From Parapedobacter composti (GTDB taxonomy: Bacteria; Bacteroidota; Bacteroidia; Sphingobacteriales; Sphingobacteriaceae), in the NCBI RefSeq assembly GCF_900112315.1, contig NZ_FOLL01000011.1, forward strand, positions 1-64,000: 64,000 nt of DNA, given 5' to 3'. Positions 56,060-64,000 of the stretch are shown here, in pieces. Position 1 is the stretch's first letter, and every line of letters starts with the position of its first letter. The notes beneath the pieces are model-generated. The model saw only the letters and a program-made list of their open reading frames with translations, was not told the DNA's origin and did not search any database. A program made the translations under genes and the position numbers.

Positions 56060-57718
56060 ATGAATAGGATAAAGTACGCGTTGTTAGCTATTATAGGGTT
56101 GCAGATCTGGCCGGCTCAGGCGGAAGACTGCCCCATTATTCCCCGGCCACGGCAGGCGGAAAAAGGTGCCGCTACGTTTGTGTTGGATCGGGAAACGCTG
56201 ATCCAACCGGAAAATGGCGCGGATACGCAGGGTGCCATTTACTACTTTCAGCAGGCGGTGATGGATCGTGCCGGGCTGGAGCTGGCTACCTCGCCGGCCG
56301 AAGGGATGGGGGAACGGATCATCCGGTTCCGCTTGGTTGCACCCGAAGCATTAGGGGACGATAGTTACCGGATAGCGATGGATGGCCGCGGCATCCTGTT
56401 GGAAGCTCCGGATGAGCAAGGGCTGTTCTATGCTGGCGTTAGCCTATTACAGCTTATAGAACGTGCCGAACGGGATGGGGATACGTTATTGCTGCCTTGC
56501 TGGGCCATCCGCGATGCGCCCCGGTTTGGGTGGCGGGGCGTCATGCTGGATGAATCGCGGCATTTTTTCGGGAAGCGGCAGGTGAAGGCGTTGCTGGATT
56601 GGATGGCCTATTATAAGCTGAATGTGTTCCATTGGCACCTGACAGACGTGGACGGGTGGCGCATCGAGATTAAACGGTATCCCAGGCTTACGTTGGTCGG
56701 CGGCATCGGCAACCATACCAACCCCTTAGCGCCAGCTCAATATTACACGCAGGACGAAATCAGGGAGATTATCCGTTATGCAACGGAAAGGCATATCCAA
56801 GTCATTCCGGAGATAGACATGCCCGGCCACGCTACGGCGGCCAACAGGGCATATCCGCGATACAGCGGAGGAGGATCTGAACGCTTTCCGGATTTCACCT
56901 TTAACCCGGGGCTTGAAGAGACTTACCGTTACTTGACCGATATTCTCCGGGAAGTCAATGTACTGTTCCCCTCGCGGAAGATTCATATTGGTGGCGATGA
57001 GGTGCATTTCGGTAACGCCCATTGGCGGGTAGACACCGCGGTACAAGCATTGGCGGCTGCCCATGGACTGGAAAATCTCAGGGCTGTAGAGCATTACTTT
57101 ATTCGAAGAATGGCTGATTCTGTAGCCCGGTTGGGAAACGACTTGCTTGGTTGGGACGAGATTGTGGATGCGGGCTTGCCGCCGCAGCAAACCGTGGTGT
57201 TCTGGTGGCGGCACGACAAACCTGAACAGTACCAGAAAGCTATAGCTGCGGGTTACCGGGTGGTCATTTGCCCCCGGATTCCGTATTATTTCGATTTCGT
57301 GCAGGACAGCACGCATCGTATCGGGCGCAAATGGCAGGGGCGGTACGTGCCTATCGAGCAGGTATACGGTTATCCGGCCGAAGCGCTTTTTCAGCAACCG
57401 GGAGCGGAACGTCAAGTGCTGGGCGTACAGGCAAACCTGTGGACAGAACAGCTGTCTTCGCCCCAGCAGTTGGAATACATGGTTTTCCCCCGGATAGCAG
57501 CGCTGGCCGAGTCGGCGTGGACTTCCGAGGGGAGGAAAGATTACGCTGATTTTTCTTTGCGTTTGCGCAGGCACTTGCCGCGGTATGCTAAGGCAGGGCT
57601 CTATTATTTCAACCCGTTCCAACCACAGCAATATCCCGAATACCAAAACGGCATACAGCGGATAAAGATGATGCCTGATACCGAAGCGCAGACCCGGCTC
57701 GAAACCTCGGGTCAATGA
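56060..57718 (+). CDS. GH20 beta-N-acetylhexosaminidase
   Basis: 552 residues with a signal peptide (to PAQAE). N-terminal GH20b domain (about 25-150), then the TIM barrel: GWRGVMLDESRHFFGKRQVKALLDWMAYYKLNVFHWHLTDVDGWRIEI, IQVIPEIDMPGHATA and the catalytic pair Asp313-Glu314 in HIGGDEVHFG. It removes terminal beta-GlcNAc or GalNAc from the disaccharide products of the lyases. It begins 17 bp after GH88. Confidence 0.95.
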   Translation: MNRIKYALLAIIGLQIWPAQAEDCPIIPRPRQAEKGAATFVLDRETLIQPENGADTQGAIYYFQQAVMDRAGLELATSPAEGMGERIIRFRLVAPEALGDDSYRIAMDGRGILLEAPDEQGLFYAGVSLLQLIERAERDGDTLLLPCWAIRDAPRFGWRGVMLDESRHFFGKRQVKALLDWMAYYKLNVFHWHLTDVDGWRIEIKRYPRLTLVGGIGNHTNPLAPAQYYTQDEIREIIRYATERHIQVIPEIDMPGHATAANRAYPRYSGGGSERFPDFTFNPGLEETYRYLTDILREVNVLFPSRKIHIGGDEVHFGNAHWRVDTAVQALAAAHGLENLRAVEHYFIRRMADSVARLGNDLLGWDEIVDAGLPPQQTVVFWWRHDKPEQYQKAIAAGYRVVICPRIPYYFDFVQDSTHRIGRKWQGRYVPIEQVYGYPAEALFQQPGAERQVLGVQANLWTEQLSSPQQLEYMVFPRIAALAESAWTSEGRKDYADFSLRLRRHLPRYAKAGLYYFNPFQPQQYPEYQNGIQRIKMMPDTEAQTRLETSGQ

Positions 57719-57793
57719 AAAAGGGAGGCGTATAGGGAAGGCGCATACGATTGTGTGTGTGTTTTGAAAAAAAATTACAGAAGTGGGTGGTTC

Positions 57794-57830
57794 TTTTGTT
57801 AATTTTTTCGATTAACTGTTGTATTTTTGC
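57794..57830 (+). promoter_or_regulatory. Probable promoter of the NagB-like gene
   Basis: TATTTTTG (57822-57829) is a good Bacteroidota -7 box (TAnnTTTG), 26 bp before ATG 57856, with TTTTG (57794-57798) upstream at a slightly long spacing. Its location inside the extended open frame starting at 57751 supports ATG 57856 as the true start. Confidence 0.5.
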
Positions 57831-57855
57831 ATCTCACCTTATACGTAATTCCTCA

Positions 57856-59787
57856 ATGGCAAGATTAAATTTACTGGAAGAAACACGCTTCGAGAAAGTA
57901 CCCGTGAGTGTTTACTCCGATTCTGTCACGGCGTCTTTGGCCGTGGCTAAACGTATTGCCGACTTAATCCGCGGCAAGCAAGCAAAAGGTGAGCAAGCCA
58001 TCCTTGGCCTTGCTACAGGTGCAACCCCTGTAAAAGTATATGCAGAATTGGTGCGCATGCACCGGGAAGAAGGCCTCAGTTTTAAAAATGTGGTTACCTT
58101 TAACCTGGATGAGTACTATCCCATGCAGCCCGATTCTGAGCAGAGCTACGTAACGTTCATGAACAGGCATCTGTTTGACCATGTGGATATTGAGCGGGCA
58201 AATATCCATATACCGGACGGAACGCTGGCTATGGAAGATATCCACGATTACTGCTTGGCATACGAGCAGAAAATCACGGCCTTGGGCGGACTTGATTTAC
58301 AGATTTTAGGTATCGGCCGTACAGGCCATATTGGTTTTAACGAACCGGGCTCGGCTCCCAATTCAGGGACACGGCTGGTAACGCTGGACGATTTGACCCG
58401 GCGTGACGCTTCCCGTGATTTTGGAGGCAAGGAGAATGTGCCCACCAAGGCGATTACCATGGGTATCGGCACCATTTTCAAGGCGCGGGAAATCGTCCTG
58501 ATGGCCTGGACCCAGAAGAAAGCCGAAATTGTTAAGAAAGCGGTAGAAGGTGAGTTGTCTTCCGAAGTACCGGCTACATACCTCCAATTGTCAGACCACG
58601 TTGAATTTGTTTTAGATAAAGACGCGGCCTCCCTCTTGACCCGTTTTGACACGCCTTGGCTGGTAAAAGATTGTGTGTGGGATCGGAAAACCATTAAGAA
58701 AGCGGTAGTATGGCTTTCCCAAACACTGGGAAAACCTGTGCTTAAGCTGACCGAAGACGACTATAATAATCACGGTATGGCTCAACTCGCGACCGAAAAA
58801 GGTCCGGTATACCATATCAATATCGATATCTTCAACCAGTTGCAACATACCATTACGGGGTGGCCGGGGGGCAAGCCCAACGCGGATGACAGCCAACGCC
58901 CCGAGCGCCGGGAGCCTGCCAGGAAGCGCTCCATCATCTTTTCGCCGCACCCAGATGACGATGTGATATCCATGGGCGGCACATTCATCCGCCTGGCCGA
59001 CCAAGGCCATGATGTGCACGTGGCATATCAAACCTCAGGCAACACGGCAGTTTGGGACGACGATGCACTGCGCTTCATTGAATTTGCCACAGACTTTGCT
59101 AAATCGCAAGGCATTGCCACGGAAAAGCTGGAAATGCTTTACAAAGATGCGCGCCAGTTTATCGCGGGCAAGAAACCCAATCAGATAGATACGCCTGAAC
59201 TGCTTACCGTGAAGGGGCTTATCCGTAAAGGGGAAGCCATCGCTGGCGCCCGGTTTGCCGGGCTTCCGGATGAGAACATTCATTTCCTGAACCTGCCATT
59301 CTACGATCGGGGTAAGTACAGCAAGCAGTTGGATTATGAAGACGATATCCGGGAAACAATGGCTTTGCTCCAGCGGATAAAACCCCACCAGATTTTTGCG
59401 GCGGGTGATTTTGCTGATCCGCACGGTACTCACAAGGTGTGTTTTGATATCATCCATCAGGCCATGCTGCGGCTAAGGAAAACAGAGGCCTGGACCAAAG
59501 ATTGCTGGGTATGGTTGTACCGGGGGGCATGGCACGAGTTTGAAATCCATGAGATCGAAATGGCGGTACCGCTTTCTCCGCAGGAAGTGCTCCGTAAACG
59601 GCATGCCATCTTTAAGCATCAGTCGCAGAAGGATGTACCGGTATTCCCGGGCGACGATGCTCGGGAATTCTGGGTGCGTGCTGAGGAGCGTACCCGCGAA
59701 ACAGCCATGCTTTATGATCAGTTGGGGATGGCAGAATATGAAGCGATCGAGGCATTTGTGCGCTGGAAGTTTGAAGATGAAGAATAA
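57856..59787 (+). CDS. nagB: NagB-like glucosamine-6-phosphate deaminase fused to a PIG-L deacetylase domain
   Basis: 643 residues from ATG 57856. NagB domain (1-265): GLATGATPVKVY phosphate loop, FNLDEYY (Asp85) and GIGRTGHIGFNEPGS (152-166). His158 and Glu163 match the E. coli catalytic His143 and Glu148, but the general-base position Asp141 is Thr156. PIG-L/LmbE domain (about 356-560): SPHPDDDVISMGG and DPHGTHK supply zinc ligands. The fusion is known in Bacteroidota and would link deacetylation to deamination/isomerisation of amino-sugar phosphate in the cytoplasm. A TTG-initiated extension to 57751 contains a promoter-like sequence and is rejected. Confidence 0.9.
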   Translation: MARLNLLEETRFEKVPVSVYSDSVTASLAVAKRIADLIRGKQAKGEQAILGLATGATPVKVYAELVRMHREEGLSFKNVVTFNLDEYYPMQPDSEQSYVTFMNRHLFDHVDIERANIHIPDGTLAMEDIHDYCLAYEQKITALGGLDLQILGIGRTGHIGFNEPGSAPNSGTRLVTLDDLTRRDASRDFGGKENVPTKAITMGIGTIFKAREIVLMAWTQKKAEIVKKAVEGELSSEVPATYLQLSDHVEFVLDKDAASLLTRFDTPWLVKDCVWDRKTIKKAVVWLSQTLGKPVLKLTEDDYNNHGMAQLATEKGPVYHINIDIFNQLQHTITGWPGGKPNADDSQRPERREPARKRSIIFSPHPDDDVISMGGTFIRLADQGHDVHVAYQTSGNTAVWDDDALRFIEFATDFAKSQGIATEKLEMLYKDARQFIAGKKPNQIDTPELLTVKGLIRKGEAIAGARFAGLPDENIHFLNLPFYDRGKYSKQLDYEDDIRETMALLQRIKPHQIFAAGDFADPHGTHKVCFDIIHQAMLRLRKTEAWTKDCWVWLYRGAWHEFEIHEIEMAVPLSPQEVLRKRHAIFKHQSQKDVPVFPGDDAREFWVRAEERTRETAMLYDQLGMAEYEAIEAFVRWKFEDEE

Positions 59788-59825
59788 AGGGTAACCTTCC
59801 ACCGAAACGAGAAATAGCTTATACG

Positions 59826-59856
59826 GCCGCGCGGAACATCTTCGCGCGGCTTTTTT
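59826..59856 (+). terminator. Intrinsic terminator after the NagB-like gene
   Basis: GCCGCGCG (59826-59833) pairs perfectly with CGCGCGGC (59843-59850), loop of nine, followed by TTTTTTG. It closes the glycosaminoglycan-type locus. Confidence 0.9.
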
Positions 59857-60176
59857 GTTTTTCTGACGAACCGTCACGAGCTGCCGCTCAAAATGAGCGT
59901 GAAAAACACGTCATGCAAACGCTGTTCAGCAAAAACAGTCTATCGATTGAACAGTGTCAAAAACATGGTTTTTATACTATCTGTTATGCGATAATCCGGC
60001 ATTCCTTCCAGGTCGTACAGCAAAAACCTGCGTTAAACTGTTTTTGAAGTAGCTAAAATAATATAGCCAATTAGATAGCTTATTAAGCATCGATGTTTAT
60101 TGCAGGGTAATATACTTCCGCCTGACGCAGTATTCATGTTTTAGCATTGCCTATAAACAACAAAGGAGGATAAATT
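59857..60176. other. Intergenic region before the SusC pseudogene
   Basis: 320 bp without a supported gene. It is AT-rich and contains two CAGCAAAAAC repeats (around 59926 and 60019) of unknown meaning. At its end AAAGGAGGA (60162-60170) sits seven bases before ATG 60177, an unusually strong Shine-Dalgarno sequence for this phylum. Confidence 0.5.
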
Positions 60177-62058
60177 ATGATGATGAATTGTCGACAATGC
60201 ATTGGCTTAAGTAAAGCTAAGCATATGTTGTTGCGTGCGTTAACATTGTTGCTGGTGTTACCGGCTTGGTCTTTTGCTCAGCAAGGTATTACCGTGCGGG
60301 GACGGGTTACCGAAGCGGGCCATGATACTGGATTGCCGGATGTAAGCGTACAGGTAAAGGGTACCAATAACGGTACGAGTACCGATGAAAACGGGGTGTA
60401 TACTTTACAGGATGTCAGCCCCGGCGCAACGCTTGTTTTTTCGTCGGTAGGCTATTCACCGATGGAGGTAGCGGTGCAGAACCGGCAGACGGTAGACGTT
60501 GCGCTCACAGCGGAAGTGTCTGATCTGGAAGAAGTGGTTGTTGTGGGGTATGGGACGATGCGCAAACGTGATGTTACGGGGGCGGTATCGTCGCTCAGTG
60601 CCGCCACCATCCAGAATGAGGCGCCCACACAGCTTACAGACGCCCTCCGCGGTAACATCGCGGGGCTGAATGTCGGCTTCAACGCGCGGGCCAAAGGCGG
60701 AGGCAGCTTGCAAATCCGTGGCCGGACATCACTGAATGCTGGCACCAGTCCGTTACCGGTATACGTTCACCGGTACGTTCCGCCGCGACGGTTATTCGGC
60801 ATTCGGGCAACGTTATCCACGTGCGAACTTCGGCTCCGTGGCCCTTGCCTGGACGTTCAGCGAGGAGCCGTTTTTCAGCAGTGACTGGTTAAACTACGGC
60901 AAGCTGCGGGTTTCGTGGGGCAGCAACGGAAACCGGGATGTGGGACCGGGCCGGGACATGTACGTCGCCATGTCGGACCTCACTACGGGAAAGTACTTGT
61001 ATGTACAGCCTGATGGTACCGTGATTCAGGTAAACCAACTGTGGGTAAACCGTATGCAAAACCCTAACTTCCGATGGGAGCGAAATACATCTTACAACCT
61101 GGGACTCGACTTCGCCTTGTTCAATAGCCGGTTGGACGGCAGTCTGGAGCTATACCAGATGGTTTCAACAGACCTTTTGGTACTGCGCAGTCTTCCCAAC
61201 GTGATGGGCTTCGATAACGTGATGGACAACCTGGGCGAAGTGCGTAACCGGGGTTTTGAAGTGACGCTGAACTCACTTAATATCAATCGCGAAAACTTTT
61301 CGTGGCGCAGTACGGCCCTCTTCCAGCTTAACCGTAATGCCATCCAGCATATCTACCGGAATTACGGGGCTGATGGGCGCGAGCTGGATGATGTACAGAA
61401 CCGCTGGTTTATCGGAAGGGCCATTGACGCGATTTGGGATTGGCGGGCACTGGGCGTGTACCAACTGGGAGAAGAAGAACAAGCGGCGCGGTATGGACTG
61501 CGGCCGGGCGACTATAAGCTGGAAGATGTAAACGATGACGGGCAGTTCAGTAACGCGGACCGGCAATTCCTTGGATTTACTGAACCGCGGTTCCGGTGGT
61601 CTCTACGGAATGATTTTCAGTTTTTGCAGCACTTCAGCGCTTCTATCTCCATGTATTCACTCTGGGGGCACCAAGCTCCTTTCAACTGGCTGAAGAGCCG
61701 AAACGGATTCCCCGATCGGCAAAATAGCTATGTGTTCCCTTACTGGACGCCGGATAACCCGTCGAACGAGTGGGCCCGGATCAACTCGAACGAAGGCAGT
61801 GCCACGGGGTTCAACGTTTACCGAAAACGTTCGTTTATCCGTATCGATAACATTTCGCTGGCCTACAACGTGCCCAGCACATTCCTGAGCAGATATCGCG
61901 TCAATGGACTGCGGCTCTTTGCTAATGTCCGCAATGCGGCCATGTGGGCACCTGATTGGATATTCTGGGATCCGGAATGGGATCCCGACCCCCAATTGGA
62001 GCAGAATCCAGGGCCTACCCCCCGGTTCTTCAACTTCGGATTGGATTTGACGCTGTAA
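60177..62058 (+). pseudogene. SusC/RagA gene with a large internal deletion and frameshift
   Basis: The 5' part encodes signal peptide (to WSFAQQ), a carboxypeptidase-D-like domain (TVRGRVTEAGHDTGLPDVSVQV), DLEEVVVVGYGTMRKRDVTG and plug up to LQIRGRTSLNAGTSPL (about codon 193), then goes out of frame and stops at 60884. From about 60752 another frame reads RYTFTGTFRRDGYSAFG, a mid-barrel strand, and continues to the normal end LDLTL at 62058. Aligned by landmarks with the SusC at 23567, about 400 codons (most of plug and early barrel) are missing. The junction is near 60750-60760. No functional transporter can result. The SusD gene that follows is intact. Confidence 0.88.
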
Positions 62059-62090
62059 CCATATACTGATGGAAAACTAAAAAGAAGACC

Positions 62091-63923
62091 ATGAAAACAA
62101 TAATAAAGCGAAGCATTTACCTTTCCCTATTGCTCTCGGTATCAGCTGCGGGCTGCAAACGGGAATTTTTGGAACCTAACCCTTTGTCTATTTATACACC
62201 TGAAGAAACGTTTCAATCTGCTGATGCACTTTGGGCAACGCTGGTCGCTTGTGAGCGGAATATGCGGCACGAGTTCATGGGCGATGGAGCGCCACTGGTT
62301 ACTGAAATGATCTACTCGGACATCGCAGTGGAAGGGACTACCGACAAGCCGGGGCCGGCCCAGGATTTGATGCTGGCCATCACGCCGGACGCGCAATTGG
62401 ATAATGTAGATTACAACCGAATTGGTTGGTACTGGCGTGAAGGCTACCGGGCTATCCGTTATGCCAACACGGCCATCCGGTACATCGATGTGCCTCAGGA
62501 TTACGCGTCTGAGGCCGAGAAAAATCATTTGCTCGGTTCAGCTTATTTCCATCGTGCGCTGCGTTATTACCGGTTGGTTCACCAATTCGGAGACGTTCCG
62601 GCGGTCTTTTTCATGCCTACGGAGCCCAAGCTGGATTTTTACAGCACCAAACGCGAGGTGATTTTACAGCGGCTCAAGGAAGATTTAGAGTTTGCTGAAG
62701 AATGGGTGCCGGATGATGTGAATAGGGGACAGGTAACCAAAGGTGCCGTGAGCCACTTGTTGACTAAAGTCAATCTTGCATTGGGCCTGTTTGACGAAGC
62801 TATCCAATCGGCAAACAACGTGATTGGCGGCGGCAAATATGGGTTGATGACCGAGCGTTTCGGGGCCTACCAAAACGATGCCAGCCGTAACATCATTTGG
62901 GACCTGCACCGGCCGGAAAACAAGGCCTTGGCCGGAAACCGCGAAGCACTATTACTGGTAATTGACCGGATCAATATTGAAGGGAATCATGACGGTGGTA
63001 TCCGGCTGATGCGTAATGCTGTGCCTTTCTGGAGCAACGCGGGCATTATTACACCGGCGGGTAACCGCGGGATGTCTGATCAGCCCAATGTGGAGATACC
63101 GCTGGTGTTGCGGTATGGACGCGGCATAGGTCGTATACGCCCCACGTGGTTCAGCCAGCATGGTCTGTGGACCGACGATACCGACTTGCGCCATGCGCCG
63201 GGCAATTGGATGACCATGGAAGACTTGGTTTATAACGATCCGGCCTTGAAGGGCGATGACCCCAACTATGGTCAGCCGCTTCGCTTCCGGAACGAATCGG
63301 GCACGGTGCTTTCGAACGATACCATCCGGCAATGGTTTGACTGGCCGCATTACAAAGTTTTTATTGAAGACCCCCAACGTGTACAGCCGGATGGAGGCAA
63401 CACAGATTGGTATGTATTCCGTTTGGCGGAAACGTATCTGCTGCGGGCCGAAGCTCATGTTTGGAAGGGCGACTTAGCCAGTGCCGCGGCCGATATTAAT
63501 GCGGTAAGGATTCGCGCGAACGCCAGTCCCGTCGATGCAGGAGACATTACCATCGGCACGGTGCTCGATGAGCGCGCGCGTGAGCTGTATTATGAGGAGC
63601 CCCGCAAAACGGAACTCACACGCGTAGCTTATATCTACGCGCAAACCGGCATCACCTCGGAGTATGGCAAGTCGTACAGCCTCGCTAATTTTTCCGATGA
63701 TAATTATTTCTATGATCGGGTCATGGATAGAAGTGATTTCTATAACAAAGGTGTTCGCACGAACTTTGGAACCGAATACCGGATGGCGCAGTACCACGTG
63801 CTATGGCCGATTCCCATAAGCGCAATTAATGGTAACCCACAGGGCGTAATCAACCAGAACAAGGGGTATACCGGTTACGAAAATAACGTGCCCCCATTGG
63901 ATTATGTTATAGAAGAACAGTAA
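62091..63923 (+). CDS. SusD/RagB outer-membrane lipoprotein
   Basis: 610 residues. Lipoprotein signal to SAAGC (Cys at about 22), then [56 protein letters not shown] and the C-terminal [30 protein letters not shown]. All SusD landmarks are present and the gene is complete although its SusC partner is deleted, so it may pair with another SusC or be on the way to decay. Confidence 0.92.
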   Translation: MKTIIKRSIYLSLLLSVSAAGCKREFLEPNPLSIYTPEETFQSADALWATLVACERNMRHEFMGDGAPLVTEMIYSDIAVEGTTDKPGPAQDLMLAITPDAQLDNVDYNRIGWYWREGYRAIRYANTAIRYIDVPQDYASEAEKNHLLGSAYFHRALRYYRLVHQFGDVPAVFFMPTEPKLDFYSTKREVILQRLKEDLEFAEEWVPDDVNRGQVTKGAVSHLLTKVNLALGLFDEAIQSANNVIGGGKYGLMTERFGAYQNDASRNIIWDLHRPENKALAGNREALLLVIDRINIEGNHDGGIRLMRNAVPFWSNAGIITPAGNRGMSDQPNVEIPLVLRYGRGIGRIRPTWFSQHGLWTDDTDLRHAPGNWMTMEDLVYNDPALKGDDPNYGQPLRFRNESGTVLSNDTIRQWFDWPHYKVFIEDPQRVQPDGGNTDWYVFRLAETYLLRAEAHVWKGDLASAAADINAVRIRANASPVDAGDITIGTVLDERARELYYEEPRKTELTRVAYIYAQTGITSEYGKSYSLANFSDDNYFYDRVMDRSDFYNKGVRTNFGTEYRMAQYHVLWPIPISAINGNPQGVINQNKGYTGYENNVPPLDYVIEEQ

Positions 63924-63982
63924 ACACTCTTAGGTCGGAGGTACGGCCGCTAAGTCCCCGTAGCGGTTGGCTCATAACGGGT

Positions 63983-64000
63983 GCCCGAACACGTTCGGGC
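63983..64000 (+). terminator. Probable terminator hairpin cut by the window edge
   Basis: GCCCGAA-CACG-TTCGGGC forms a seven-base perfect stem ending exactly at the last base of the window, 60 bp after the SusD stop. The T-run expected of an intrinsic terminator would lie outside the window. Confidence 0.6.

Noticed and set aside
56726..57715. 329-codon open frame on the minus strand
   Set aside because: It is fully antisense to the GH20 gene, which has complete catalytic motifs; the minus-strand translation has no recognisable feature.
57751..57855. N-terminal extension of the NagB-like protein by 35 residues
   Set aside because: It starts at TTG, contains the -7 box of the likely promoter, and would place a membrane-like stretch on a cytoplasmic enzyme; ATG 57856 aligns with the NagB start.
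1..64000. CRISPR array, tRNA or rRNA genes, intact insertion sequence, prophage
   Set aside because: No regular direct repeats, cloverleaf sequences, rRNA segments, transposase genes or phage structural genes were seen on either strand.

Overview
The window reads as a chromosomal segment of a Bacteroidota species, most likely Sphingobacteriaceae (Sphingobacterium, Parapedobacter or Olivibacter type). This rests on five SusC/SusD pairs, many short lipoproteins with Cys lipoboxes, an ECF sigma/FecR/STN-SusC cascade and -7 boxes of the TAnnTTTG type. No rRNA, tRNA, CRISPR array or intact insertion sequence was seen. Family assignments come from reading motifs, not from searches.

Region 1 (1-5.3 kb, minus strand): a SusC/SusD/lipoprotein operon whose SusC gene is split by a one-base frameshift. 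It is divergent from region 2 (6.3-23.2 kb, plus strand). The ~1 kb between them carries a matched pair of TGCATG-type sites facing outward.

Region 2 looks like a peptidoglycan or chitin amino-sugar utilization locus. It encodes SusC, SusD, two surface lipoproteins (one PKD plus propeller), a GH18 lipoprotein, a NamZ-like exo-N-acetylmuramidase (DUF1343/GH171), a very large metallophosphoesterase/PQQ-propeller/GH9 fusion, a polysaccharide deacetylase, MurNAc-6-P etherase (MurQ), a sodium:solute symporter and an exported peptide deformylase-like protein. The GH9 fusion and the deacetylase are joined by a canonical A_AAA_AAG slippery heptamer, suggesting -1 frameshifting or a recent split.

Region 3 (23.2-41.9 kb, plus): SusC/SusD, an S51 cyanophycinase-like protein, two DoxX-like membrane proteins, remnants of a cytochrome c plus sulfite-dehydrogenase pair, a TIGR01777 epimerase, an FAD oxidoreductase, a YeiH-type exporter, a second TonB receptor, a small XRE regulator, a YbdL-like methionine aminotransferase and a BioF-like PLP enzyme. 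Four promoters here share a palindrome (TACTAA-N-TTAGTA). In three it abuts the -7 box at identical spacing, so this looks like one regulon, probably controlled by the XRE protein. A sulfur-metabolism role is inferred from the remnants and YeiH.

Region 4 (41.9-59.8 kb): a minus-strand GH109-like protein, then a glycosaminoglycan-type locus: ECF sigma, FecR, STN-SusC, SusD, two heparinase II/III-fold lyases, GH88 unsaturated glucuronyl hydrolase, GH20 hexosaminidase and a NagB-like/PIG-L fusion, ending at a strong terminator. Lyases make unsaturated disaccharides, GH88 and GH20 split them, and NagB-like chemistry would feed amino sugar into central metabolism. No sulfatase is present, so a non-sulfated substrate such as hyaluronan is favoured.

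Region 5 (60.2-64 kb): a SusC pseudogene lacking about 400 internal codons, an intact SusD, and a hairpin at the window edge.
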